A stretch of DNA of 64,000 nt from Symsagittifera roscoffensis (taxonomy: Eukaryota; Xenacoelomorpha; Acoela; Convolutidae): the NCBI RefSeq assembly GCF_963678635.1, contig NC_087064.1, positions 56,488,338 to 56,552,337 on the forward strand. The letters run 5' to 3'. The notes under the pieces were generated by a model. It did no database searches and was not told the DNA's origin. It worked only from the letters and a program-made list of their open reading frames with translations. Of this stretch, positions 23,387-32,985 are shown piece after piece. The stretch's first letter is position 1. Each line of letters opens with the position of its first letter. A program made the position numbers and the translations under genes.

Positions 23387-23490
23387 AATTAGTTCTGAAG
23401 AAAAACAAAATAGATAGTACAAAGATAATAACGATGGAAAGTCCCAAAAAAGTTACAATAATTTTATAGGAATCTTAAAACTCAAAAAAC

Positions 23491-24663
23491 TCAAAACAAT
23501 TTTTGCGACTGTTCCGCCATGTTTAATTTGACATTTGATAGTCTTTCTCCAACGACTATCATTTCGGTTGATTGCTCCAAGTGAAACTGGAAAAACATTT
23601 CTAATCGCAAGCTTTCTCCACTAAGTTCTGGATAATGCAACTGTTCAGCTGCATCCTGTAGTGAAGTCAAGTCGAAAACTAGAATATAGTGATTTCGAAA
23701 ATCTTCCATAGGAAAAGCTGGAAAATCTTCGTTAAACTGCATTGCTTTCATTGTTGTAATATAGAGGCGACAAGGAGAAGTTGTATCTAATGAAATAATT
23801 GTCTTCCGCACCGATTAATTCTAAGCTTTCTCAAATAAAATTGTTGATAAATGAAAAAAAAATTTATAAAAAGATCCCGCAACAGCTGATTTTTTATTCA
23901 TTGCAACAGCTATTCTTCTGATTGGGGCATTGTTGAAATAGTTTCCAGGTAATTGTAATCAGCAGATTCCCTTTCCAGATTCCCATGCAAGTATTGATGA
24001 TTAGGTTAAGCTACTAAAATTCTTCTATTAAACAGCGAACAATCAAAGAATTTCAAACTAACATTCGCATTATCAGACATCATGTAACAATTGAGTCTAG
24101 CTCGATATACTTTAATTCAAATTTTAGTTTTTGGTAGCAATAATTTTTAACAATTAAACAAATCAATGGCAAGCCTGTGATAAATTGTAGAAGTTATCCC
24201 TGGTCCTAAGGAATTTGCTCTATCAGTGAACGGATACATATCAAATGCTTCCGGATACTCTCCAAAACTATATCCGTGACAAGCAAGTATTACTTTATTA
24301 CTCACTGCCGAGTAGTTGAAATCGATATAATCCGTTGATTTGGTAAATTTTTTTATTTTTAAAATAAACGTCACCATTGGAGAATGGAGAATGTAGTAGA
24401 TGATTTAGCCAATTTAAGTAAGTATGTGGTTCCTCATCTAGGCCATCCTCTGATTTTGCTTTATGTTGTGCCTTTTCTTTTTTAAAAGCATCAAACAACC
24501 TTCCTTTGAATAATTGAAGCTTCAAACTGAGATGTGTATCGCGCAAGTCTAAATAAAGATGTCTCAATTTGAAACTCAATACTGCTTTCATCTCGAAAAG
24601 TGCCGGGAAATACTTCTTGTGTGTAAGATCAAATAAGTATTTCCAAAACTCGGACTCTATCAA
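23491..24663 (-). pseudogene. Polinton major capsid protein (unit 2, near full length, broken)
   Basis: Recognisable MCP sequence spans the interval in pieces. 24663-24298 has the first jelly-roll part (LNHLLHSPFSNGDVYF). 24377-24147 is in another frame with CHGYSFGEYPEAFDMYPFTD and IYHRLAIDLF. 24140-23830 has NANVSLKFFDCSLFNRRILV and several stops. 23811-23491 has the C-terminal part (MKAMQFNEDFPAFPMEDF, LVFDLTSLQDAAEQLHYPEL). The order and content match the double-jelly-roll capsid protein of Polinton/Maverick elements. At least two frameshifts and several stops show it is dead. Confidence 0.85.
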
Positions 24664-24920
24664 AAATCTCCATAGAAGAATTTGTAAAAGCTCCGTACCG
24701 AAAATGATTGCTTTGACTTATACTCAATTTATTTTGACAAAAAAATTTTTTGAAAGAGCGACCGGTTTTCGAACTAATTTTTTGAGAAACGGTTCTTCTA
24801 GTTCTACGAGTGGATTTATTTTTTCCACGATCAACTGTTTTCGAACTTTTTTTTGTTTCAACATCTTTTGCAAGTGCTTTGAGTTTTTTTTCGTCCACTG
24901 ACAACTTCTCCAATCTCTCA
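24664..24920 (-). pseudogene. Polinton small basic protein (unit 2 remnant)
   Basis: Same gene as 19039-19293 and 53950-54330, with frameshifted basic frames. The N-terminal part is lost at a junction with 34 bp of element A. A small deletion in an A/T run separates the KALAKDVETKK and VRKQLIVEKIN segments into different frames. Confidence 0.55.
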
Positions 24921-24954
24921 TATATCGTGCAGTATTTAATTTTCAATCCTTGTT
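24921..24954 (+). mobile_element. 34-bp element A filler inside Polinton sequence
   Basis: TATATCGTGCAG...CAATCCTTGTT matches the element A 3' UTR (for example 19294-19327). The left junction with Polinton DNA (CCAATCTCTCA) is identical to that at 19285-19293. To the right, the Polinton resumes at TGGTGTTACC (about 24960), as in unit 3 near 54814. Confidence 0.85.
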
Positions 24955-25137
24955 AATTAGTGGTGTTACCTTATCTACTGATACATGAATACCGTTATAT
25001 TCATAAATTTGTGCAACTATACGTTTATGAACTTCGTCATTCTTGGCTACAACTATAACAACAATATTAGGATACAATCCAGGCTCAATATGCATTAATT
25101 GAATCTTAATTTTTTTTCTCAGAACTTTCTTGCCCAT
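24955..25137 (-). pseudogene. Polinton penton-like minor capsid protein, N-terminal fragment (unit 2)
   Basis: Starts MGKKVLRKKIKIQL at 25137 and reads PGLYPNIVVIV and NGIHVSVDKVTP before it is cut by the element A filler junction. The same start in unit 3 continues into the rest of the minor capsid gene. The role would be closing capsid vertices. Confidence 0.65.
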
Positions 25138-25410
25138 CTATGAAAGTCAATTGTCCCTCAGTTACGTTCTGGTACAATGAAGGCCATGATATTTCTGAAA
25201 TTGCAACCTCCCCCTGTCCTGTAGAATGTATTTGTTCCGGTAGAAAGAACTAAGAGTATTATTCGCATAACAATTAAAAGAACCATTTAGAATTAGCTCT
25301 AAAGAAAAAGAATCAATAAAAACTGATCGATAAAATTTTAAATTTAAAAAGACCTACTTTTAACTTGAACTTTTTGTCAGATTTATTTAATAAAATTTTT
25401 GAATTATTGG

Positions 25411-26078
25411 GAGAATCGAGACGTATTGTGTACTCATCGTCCAAAAACTTTGTCTCTATTCCAGCTGGTAAACAAAATTTTGTTCAAACTGAGCCACTAT
25501 TAGAGCAATACTTAAGTGAATCAACTGTTTTTGGGGTTAAATGAAACAGTAAAACACCATGAAGAACTGATGTTGCATCTTGATACCACTATTTCAGTTG
25601 AGATCCTAGTTGTTTACTTAATGCGTTGGTAAGTAAAATATCTTTCGGTGACCTGAACAAAGTTATGTGTGTATTTTGTGATTCTACATCTCTTCCCAAT
25701 TTGCTTTGATGAAACAAATTGTGTTTGATGTAGAATGTATTCAGACACATCTGTCTTCCAGCAGTTGCAATTTTCTTAAACTGCTTGGAGTTTGAAATTT
25801 CTTCACAACAATAATCAAATTAAAGCAGATACTTATTTCCGTTATTGGGAAGGTTTTGGATCATGTCAAAATTGACTTTTCTGTTAAATTCAAAGTTTTT
25901 TCTTTGCATTTGACTATACAGAGTTTAATATTGTTGATAAAAGTAAAATTTTTTATCTAATGCTGCTTGAAAAGCACCAGTTTTCAACCAATCAAAAATA
26001 AGATAAGATTTTCCAATTCCACTTGGTCCAAATAAGGAAATAAAAAATCGTTTTTTTGGTAGACATTAACATATTCAT
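25411..26078 (-). pseudogene. Polinton packaging ATPase (unit 2, degraded)
   Basis: Counterpart of 55263-55927. One extra T in a T run near 26050 shifts the frame just after the start, and further changes leave no frame over 60 codons. The Walker A region (GPSGIGKS in unit 3) is still readable at about 26010. This family (FtsK/HerA-type) drives DNA into the capsid. Confidence 0.75.
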
Positions 26079-26551
26079 AGCTTTGGAGAAGGTAGAATAT
26101 AATCGACTGTACTTAATAAAATAGCTACTCACACTGTCGTTTCTTCACATGCTGTGGATAACATAATTTGAACGATTGCACATACTAGCATCAAAACTAT
26201 AACAAAAACTGGCACTAAAAAAACTAGAAGACATCTATTACGTCTACGTCCAACCAACTTTTATGATTTTTTTCATGATTTTTTTCTTTTTCCTAAACTT
26301 ACGGGCTCGTCAAATTGATCGACAATCCTAACTCTAGAACAAAATTGAGCATGTCATTTAATTCAAATTGAAAAAAGACAGTACATTATTATGATTTGCA
26401 ATTTATTAAAACATCATCCAGTCCATTTTCTGTATGCAAATGCTTATCTGTCTGCAGAGAGAAGAAATTTTGTATGACAAAATGGGTAATTGCTATCCCT
26501 TCAATCATATCCATCATCTTTGAATATCAAAAAGTGAACTTTTGGGCAAGC
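26079..26551. other. upstream of ATPase, no recognised gene
   Basis: Collinear with 55928-56401. AT-rich with short frames only. The GTGAGT at the unit 3 ATPase 5' side could be a splice donor. Confidence 0.4.
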
Positions 26552-26555
26552 GTAG
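26552..26555. other. element B target duplication, left (GTAG)
   Basis: GCAAGC-GTAG-[TGAGTTATAAC...] here and [...GGTTCCA]-GTAG-TCATCC at 45471-45474. The empty site in unit 3 reads GCAAGCGTAGTCATCC, with one GTAG, near 56402. A 5-bp reading (GTAGT) is possible but would break the TG...CA ends of the LTR. Confidence 0.92.
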
Positions 26556-26966
26556 TGAGTTATAACTGATGTGGTTAACTCATAGAGTAATTTTGGATAG
26601 GGTACACCGTCTGCTCGTCACGCTATCTTATTTTCGGCCGGATAGATTCGTGCAACTTCTTAGTCTAATACCGATCCTAATCTTACTCTCATACTTATCT
26701 AGTCTCAGGTTGTTTAACTAGTCTCTGCTAGGCTCAATAGATCTAGGGTATACTGGTTTATTGCGGCTGCTGAAGTCTTCTTGGAGAGTCAACTAATTTC
26801 TAAGTTAAATTCAAATCTCTCTGGTGCTGAAATTACAAGTAATTTCAGCACTTACAAATAAGTGGATTGTTAGTCAGATGGATCATGATTGGTTAATATT
26901 AAATACTTTACATTGGTAAAATATCTAATTTATCCAATCATAAAATATAGTTTAGATCAGGTTCCA
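26556..26966 (-). repeat. element B 3' LTR
   Basis: 411 bp, TG...CA, matching 45060-45470. Visible differences include GGGTATACTGG against GGGTAAACTGG and TCTCATAC against TCTTATAC. On the coding strand it is preceded by a G-rich CCCGGATGGG at the position of the polypurine tract. Confidence 0.95.
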
Positions 26967-28560
26967 CCCATCCGGGTTTTACAGAGTTTTTTAGAATAGT
27001 CTTTCTGCAATTCAAAGGATGGATGATGGACGTTGGTATTTGGCGAACATCATATTTCTTCTGGGCTTTCTTATTAGAGAAGTTCCAGATTCAATCGTTG
27101 TGTCTTCTCAAGACAACGACTGGGTTTTCGCAACAAACTCAAATCTGATTTCAGAATGGTTGGCTATGACAGGTTTTTCCGTTTCATATAGAGAACTTCT
27201 TTTGTGTTTGACCTTGTCTGGGAATGGCGTGGAGATTGTGCGTGGAGGGGATGCCTGGTTACTCGGATCTGTACGTATACTTGAACATCGAGGTGGTCAT
27301 TGGTCTAGTTCAATGAAGTCCTTTTCTGCGAAGTCAAGTCGTACTCTGAATCCTTTGAGTTGTGATTGTGGGCTGCATATCGATTGTGGTTGGCCATTCT
27401 TTTTCGAGTGTAGTGGGGTCGTTTTGTCTTTGGATGTTCGTACTTGGTGTTGTATGCTGATCTATATATTGCATAATATAATTTACATTTTATAAAACTT
27501 TTATTAGTTTAATGCTTTTTAATTATGATTTTGGTTAGTTGTTTTCAAAAGCTTTTTGTTTTAGTTCGGTTATTTTGAAGAGTTACTCACCCTTGAGTAG
27601 CTCTTATTAAAAATAGGAGTGTGGTCACAAAGCGTGGATGTAGCACGGTGGGTTAGGCCGGCTATAGAGCATGCTCAGGACGTCCTCTTCTGGTGGGTTA
27701 GGCCAGGAGTGGGAGTATAATTGCATGCGGTGTTTGTGAGAGGTCCTGTTATGTGATAACGTTTTATGTTGGGTTTGTTGTGGTTTTTCTTATGTTTTGT
27801 TGGTTGTGTCCTTTTTTCAAAAATCAAATTGTTTTTGGTATGGGTTTGTCTTTCGACTTTTTTGTGTTTTATTATTTCTTTCTTAGACTTTATAATAGTC
27901 TTCAAAAGAATAAATTATCCAGTTTTAAACTGGGTTAATCCGGTTTGGGTACCGTTGGTTTCCTTTTCTTAGTCATGCTGTTATTCTATGATTTGTGGTG
28001 TTTAGTAAGCTGCGTTGGTTAGTGTTGTTTAGTATATAATTCCTTTCCAACCGGGTTAAAGGAAAGTTTGAAACGTGTTATCTTGTGTTAGAGTTGTTGA
28101 GTGTGAAAGCTTGAAACTGAAATTCATTATTTTAAACAATTCTTCGTGGGCGAGCTGTGCGAGTGTGGATAGAATTTTTGTGCGAATGAATGGAAATATC
28201 AAAAGGTTAGTACTGCATTTTCGTTTTATCAATTTATTACATAGAAATTCAAATTTACTGCTAGTTGTTGGGGAAAATTAAGTTACAAATTTTCATCATT
28301 ATTAGATTTACTGCTTGTGGGGAAAAAATTTATAAATTAAATTACTGCATTGGTATTATTTTTATTTAATTGTTTGGTGCAAAAAATTAATAGAGTTTTA
28401 AACAGTTTGAAGAAGTTTTCTATTTTTTATTTTTCGTTTGTGAATTTTTCAGATGATCGTTGGATGAAGGCTAAATTTCTAAAGAAGACATGGATAAAGA
28501 ATGGTTAGTTTCGAATTTTAATTTAATTAGTTAATAATATGTATAATTCATACTTACCTG
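26967..28560 (-). other. element B 3' region with degraded coding remnants
   Basis: No intact gene. On the minus strand, 27480-27130 reads as coding in three successive frames: DPTTLEKEWPTTIDM, then KGFRVRLDFAEKDFIELD, then NDHLDVQVYVQIRV, then EIRFEFVAKT. The composition is like the other element B proteins. Switches between frames and stops suggest a decayed accessory gene. 27500-28560 shows nothing I can support; a 76-codon minus frame at 27675-27905 is too weak to call. Confidence 0.45.
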
Positions 28561-29571
28561 TTAGTCGTCGGGGAAGAAGCCGTGGGGAAAGATGTCGTGG
28601 ATGAGGTCGGAAATTGTTAGTAATTTTGCTAAGATGCGGATGATATTTTTAGTTTGAAGCAGTGGCCAAAGCAATTGAAGTGCTTTAATGGTTGTTAATT
28701 CTTCTGTGCCAACTGCGAACTCATAAGGTGTGTTTTGGATGAGATTATATAATTTGTGATTGAATTTAGTGTTGTGGATGAATTCTAATATGGGGATTTC
28801 TATAGGTTGAACAAATTCGTGTGGGATAAGGAAGGGTCGGGATTCTTCTGCGTTAAAGGTCTTCGTGATGGGACAAAAAATATACATCTGGGTTATGGGG
28901 TCGTAATTTCGAAGAATACCATGAAGGTTAGTATCTTTAATGCAATATGTGAAGATAAGAAAGAATGGTGAGGTGTATTTGGAATTGATGAATTGAAAAC
29001 GGTGGTGTGGTTGTCTGGAGGGAGTGTGTAGGTCGAAGTGATTTTGTATAAAACGATAATATGTATATGTGTGAGTTTGTTTAGTGCGTAACATAATATC
29101 GTGTGAGCAGTGCAAATCTCGTTCATGTGGTGCAAGGAAATGAAAGGTTAGTGAAAATAATTGAAAGCGTTCTTTAAAACTTTCGTAGGCTTGTGTGTCT
29201 GTTAGTGCTTCTGAAATGATGTGGTCAAATTTGCGATCAAAGATATTGAGTGTAAATACATATGGTGTTTTAATGAAAAATTTTTCTGTGATTTGTGGGT
29301 TAGCGAAGCAATCATCGTCTAAAAATTGATCTTGGTTAGTTCGGATGATGTTATGATCATAATATTCTAGTGTATATTCGTTAGCTCGGGGTGCAGTGTA
29401 TGTTTTTAGTGACTTTTTATATCCGATGTAAGTAAAATGTCTAGGTGTTAGTGGTGTAGTGAGTCGATATAGCATGTCTTTATTTCGTTCTATATCGATG
29501 TGAGTGTTAGATAAAGGTAGGCAAAGGGGATTAGTAAAATGATAATATGAGGTCCAAGGAAGGGTAGGCAT
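28561..29571 (-). CDS. element B accessory ORF, 336 codons
   Basis: ATG at 29571 to a stop at 28561. Not recognised. The protein is rich in aromatic residues, His and Thr; it has no signal peptide or clear membrane helix and ends in HDIFPHGFFPDD. The same frame stays open upstream to about 29778 without an ATG (segments FYKKVPKPSFPAKPG and REYINHPNHT). It overlaps the end of the preceding ORF in a different frame, so the two may once have been one reading unit, or a frameshift or splice may join them. It lies 3' of env, where complex retroviruses carry regulatory genes; that positional analogy is inference only. Confidence 0.65.
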   Translation of the reverse strand: MPTLPWTSYYHFTNPLCLPLSNTHIDIERNKDMLYRLTTPLTPRHFTYIGYKKSLKTYTAPRANEYTLEYYDHNIIRTNQDQFLDDDCFANPQITEKFFIKTPYVFTLNIFDRKFDHIISEALTDTQAYESFKERFQLFSLTFHFLAPHERDLHCSHDIMLRTKQTHTYTYYRFIQNHFDLHTPSRQPHHRFQFINSKYTSPFFLIFTYCIKDTNLHGILRNYDPITQMYIFCPITKTFNAEESRPFLIPHEFVQPIEIPILEFIHNTKFNHKLYNLIQNTPYEFAVGTEELTTIKALQLLWPLLQTKNIIRILAKLLTISDLIHDIFPHGFFPDD

Positions 29572-29696
29572 TAAAACGTGTTCGTCTACAAAACTACGTG
29601 TATCGTTAGTGTCGTGAGGGGTGTTTAAGGTATATTGTGGAAATGAGGGTAAGGTGATAGCTAAAAATTCTTTCGTGTTAGTGTGATTTGGATGAT

Positions 29697-30368
29697 TTAT
29701 ATATTCACGGGCTGTTCCTGGTTTTGCTGGGAAAGATGGTTTGGGAACTTTCTTATAAAAGTGCGATAAGCTCTATTAGTGCTGAGTGAAGATTCAGTAG
29801 ATGTGGATGATGGTGCTAATGATTCGGTATAAACTGAAGAGGATGTAGGGGTAGGTGGGTTGGATGAATCTATTGTGGATGAGATTTGGTTTATAGTGGG
29901 GGTGTCAAGGTGGTAGGGTTGTTGTTGTAGGGTAATAAAATTATCTAGTTCTGGGGAGATTCGGGGGGTATCTGGAGAATTGGATGATCGGTCTGAATGA
30001 AGTGAAGAGTAGGTTGGAGTGACTTGGGAAGCATAAGAGGGTGTAGAATTGGTTGGGACAGGGTTATTTGGTAGTATTGGTTGAAAAGGGGGTTGGGAAA
30101 AAATTGAGGGGTTGGTGTGAAAATGATTGGATGGAGATGGTTCAGAGTCGGCAAATTCATCGGGGGTTTCAATATTTGGGTTATTGAGTTGTGAAGTGGA
30201 GTATAAAACTGAGATTTGTGAATTAGTATCTGAATTCATGCCTGATGTTACATTAATGGTTGGAAAATCGGGTGGCGGGAAAGCAAAAAGTGGAATTATT
30301 GTAATTGGAGTGATGAGGTTGGATGGGTGGGAATTTGAGCGGTGTAGGGATCCAAGTTGTCGGCTCAT
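29697..30368 (-). CDS. element B accessory ORF, 223 codons, Ser/Pro/Thr-rich
   Basis: ATG at 30368, stop at 29697. Low complexity: Ser, Pro, Thr, Asn and Gln dominate, with no domain recognised. A second open frame without ATG runs in parallel from about 30575, overlapping the env C-terminus, to about 30255 (segments FRNLAITHNPNF and HSQDENTYEQIIEQP) and looks equally coding. The region therefore seems to hold one protein broken between frames, or two overlapping ones. The disordered character suits a transcription-activation or linker role, but nothing shows this. Confidence 0.6.
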   Translation of the reverse strand: MSRQLGSLHRSNSHPSNLITPITIIPLFAFPPPDFPTINVTSGMNSDTNSQISVLYSTSQLNNPNIETPDEFADSEPSPSNHFHTNPSIFSQPPFQPILPNNPVPTNSTPSYASQVTPTYSSLHSDRSSNSPDTPRISPELDNFITLQQQPYHLDTPTINQISSTIDSSNPPTPTSSSVYTESLAPSSTSTESSLSTNRAYRTFIRKFPNHLSQQNQEQPVNI

Positions 30369-30552
30369 CGTGGGCTAAAAAAATTATTATTTTGAGACTG
30401 AAAAGCGGTGGTATGGGGTTGTTCTATAATTTGTTCATAAGTATTTTCATCTTGTGAATGGTGTGTCCTTATATGTTGGATGGGACTTTGTGATAAGGTT
30501 GGTCTGAAGTTTGGATTATGTGTTATTGCTAAATTTCGAAAATTTCGTGGGA

Positions 30553-32985
30553 CTAGTGATAATGGATGGTTATGTGGTAGGGGTGGTAACTGTGCTGTGG
30601 TGCTGTAGGTGTTGTGTCTACATTGTTATGTTCTTCAACGTATGTGTTCTGTCGTGTTGCTATTTTTGTGTTGTATTCTTTTATTTGTGCGTCTAAAAGA
30701 ATTTTGTTTATTGATGTAGAAAAAATTCCGAAAAATCCTGCAAATAGTATGCGTGCTACACTTGCTTGTCTGTTTACTTGTGTGTGTATAGCACATGTGT
30801 TGTAGATTCCTTTTAAAAGTGAAAAAAGAAATCCTATAAAGTTAAACATTGCGTATAAAATAGTTAATTTTTCTAAGATGTAGTAGGGCCATCCTAGAAA
30901 ATCAAGAATTTCATTTTTGAGTGTAACAAAGCTAAAAATATTTATAGGTGAGATATCTTGTGGTCGGTATTTTTCACCGTTGAGATATATATAGTCTTTA
31001 ATGTCGTTAAAATATCCGCTATAATCTTGTGTATAAATGTCTGCAAATCCTGCTGTTTCGGCAAGTTTGCGTAAATTTTGGTCAATTGATTGTCTTTGTA
31101 TAGTGTCCATTTGTGTTAATAATTCTTGGAATTGTTGTGTTCTAATGTGATGTTGTATATCGGATTTTGAATATATTCCAATTGATTGTAAGTCAATATT
31201 TGGGTTTCGAACAATAGCTCTAATGCTTTCAGGTGAAAATTTTTTGAGTGATTGCATTAATGTTGGATATGGGGTAAGAAGGTAATATTTATCTTCATCA
31301 GGGTTTAGTTGTACTACATTGTGGCTATTTTCTGATCCACATGGGACTGCGGTATCCCAGAAATAGGTTCTTCTTGAAAGTGTGTCAACGAAATGTACTT
31401 TATTCTTATAAAAGATAGGGATTCTTTTATAGCATCGTTTGTCTTCAAAAACGTATAGTGGTGATACTTTTTTGGTACAAGTATAAAACCATAAAATGTT
31501 TCCTTCGTAGTCTAAAAAATTTGATCTATTTCCTGATAGTAAATATCCTGCGTAGGGTATTTTTAATACTGCTAGTGCAAGTGATTGTAATATTTGTGTT
31601 CTTTCTAATTCGCATAATTGGTGAAGTGTTTCTAATTCAAAGAGTGACATTTCTTGAAAAATTCGGCTAATTGTGTAGTCTAATTTCATGTCTAAGTGAA
31701 TATCATAGTGGATATTACCGAAATATGTACTATTCATTAGTGATAGTTCTTGTAAACGTGTGCTTTGATCGTCTTGGGGCTTTAGATGTCCTCCAGGTTG
31801 ACCTGTATTTTTTTGAAAATTCACTGGTATATATGATGTTCCTTCATTTGGAGGTTGACTTGTGGCGTATGGGTCGACTTTTATTTTTCCAGTGGTCATG
31901 TCGAATCCTTTTTCGTATTCAACTAGTATTTCGGAGTTTTGTGTTTTGTGAAGTGGGTTTTTATATTTACATGCAAGTTCTGTTTCTTGATATACTTGAA
32001 AACGTGTTGATTTATTTTCTATATTGTGAATGTTTCCAAAATTAGAACTTATTTTTCGTAATGGATTTACTTGTTCATATGGTATTGATTGTATAAAATA
32101 ATTTTCGTGCAATTTTATCATACGAGCGTGTATTTTTGCTACTTGAAATGTTGTACATGTGTCTTCGGGGAACCAAACAATTGTTGCTTGTGTTCTTGTT
32201 GTAGGGTCGCAATAACCTTGATCGTTTTTACAAGGTAATCTAATTCCTTGATAGATCATTGTGTTGTCTGATAAATCTCGTGTGAGTTGTATTTTTTCGA
32301 GTTGTATTTTCCAATCGAAAAACATTATTTCTTGATATCCTTTATTTTTTGTGTCTGCTTTGCAGTTTGATGGGTTATTTATACCAATATGTGGTATCCA
32401 GTGTTTATCGTGTATGTCATAAGTTAATCTTCCGTGTGCGCCGTTGTATGGATATTTTTCGTCTAGTTTTAAATGTCCTTGATATCTTTCAAGTTCTGCT
32501 TGATGTACAGAGTCTGAAAAAATTTGGAAATATACTAAATTTCTATCTGTGTTTTTATTTTTTGTGATATTTAGTCTGAGTAACTCGTTTTTACAATCTT
32601 CGGGATTGAGATGTAAAAGTCGTTCTATATTACTCTGGTAGAATGATTCGTGGTCAAGTCGGTTTTTATTTCCATTTGAGACTTGTGAACAATGTACTTT
32701 CTTTTCAGAAAATGTTGCTGTGAATTTGTATCCTATAACTGTTGTTGCTCGGGCTTTTGAATAAAGTGTCGCTATTACATTTGTTGTTTCTATGGCTTGT
32801 GGTTCTGTTTCGCATTGTGATACTTGATTTATTGCATATTTGTGTAGTGTTTTTTGTTCGTTTTCTTCATCGTAATGTGTTACTAATAAATCTTGGGGTC
32901 CTGTGCGGGGGGAAGGGTTTATGTTTTGATTGGAGATTACTAGAAAAAAGAGTTGGAGAAAAATCAATATTTTTAGAATATACAT
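30553..32985 (-). CDS. env: element B envelope-type membrane glycoprotein
   Basis: 810 codons from ATG 32985. An N-terminal hydrophobic signal peptide (residues 1-18, FLQLFFLVIS) is followed by a large ectodomain with many Cys and sites such as NIT, NKS, NST and NRS for N-glycosylation. A hydrophobic segment at about 703-724 and a second at about 744-758 precede a 50-residue tail. The region LCELERTQ...AGYLLSGNRSNFLDYEG and CYKRIPI...FVDTLSRRTY looks to me like chuvirus-type glycoproteins, which are known as captured env genes in some invertebrate LTR elements. It does not show the furin-site/fusion-peptide layout of baculovirus F-like gypsy env. The likely role is membrane fusion and entry. 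The frame is intact. It overlaps the upstream ORF by 13 nt, implying spliced or coupled expression. Confidence 0.8.
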   Translation of the reverse strand: MYILKILIFLQLFFLVISNQNINPSPRTGPQDLLVTHYDEENEQKTLHKYAINQVSQCETEPQAIETTNVIATLYSKARATTVIGYKFTATFSEKKVHCSQVSNGNKNRLDHESFYQSNIERLLHLNPEDCKNELLRLNITKNKNTDRNLVYFQIFSDSVHQAELERYQGHLKLDEKYPYNGAHGRLTYDIHDKHWIPHIGINNPSNCKADTKNKGYQEIMFFDWKIQLEKIQLTRDLSDNTMIYQGIRLPCKNDQGYCDPTTRTQATIVWFPEDTCTTFQVAKIHARMIKLHENYFIQSIPYEQVNPLRKISSNFGNIHNIENKSTRFQVYQETELACKYKNPLHKTQNSEILVEYEKGFDMTTGKIKVDPYATSQPPNEGTSYIPVNFQKNTGQPGGHLKPQDDQSTRLQELSLMNSTYFGNIHYDIHLDMKLDYTISRIFQEMSLFELETLHQLCELERTQILQSLALAVLKIPYAGYLLSGNRSNFLDYEGNILWFYTCTKKVSPLYVFEDKRCYKRIPIFYKNKVHFVDTLSRRTYFWDTAVPCGSENSHNVVQLNPDEDKYYLLTPYPTLMQSLKKFSPESIRAIVRNPNIDLQSIGIYSKSDIQHHIRTQQFQELLTQMDTIQRQSIDQNLRKLAETAGFADIYTQDYSGYFNDIKDYIYLNGEKYRPQDISPINIFSFVTLKNEILDFLGWPYYILEKLTILYAMFNFIGFLFSLLKGIYNTCAIHTQVNRQASVARILFAGFFGIFSTSINKILLDAQIKEYNTKIATRQNTYVEEHNNVDTTPTAPQHSYHPYHITIHYH

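Larger units (their letters stand above)
19628..26555. repeat. array unit 2, left part (up to element B)
   Basis: Collinear with unit 3 (49767-56405), a few percent diverged by eye. 19628-22898 contains no recognised gene. It repeats the small frames of unit 1, a G run at about 21449-21467, and TTTTCAGATG words. From 22899 on it holds minus-strand Polinton genes. The segment matching about 54155-54810 of unit 3 is missing and replaced by 34 bp of element A. 26079-26551 has no recognised gene. Unit 2 resumes at 45475 after element B. Confidence 0.9.

Noticed and set aside
27019-27495. 158-codon + strand frame inside element B
   Set aside because: The opposite strand reads as protein in element B style; the + frame is Trp/Cys/Leu-rich nonsense and antisense to the element.
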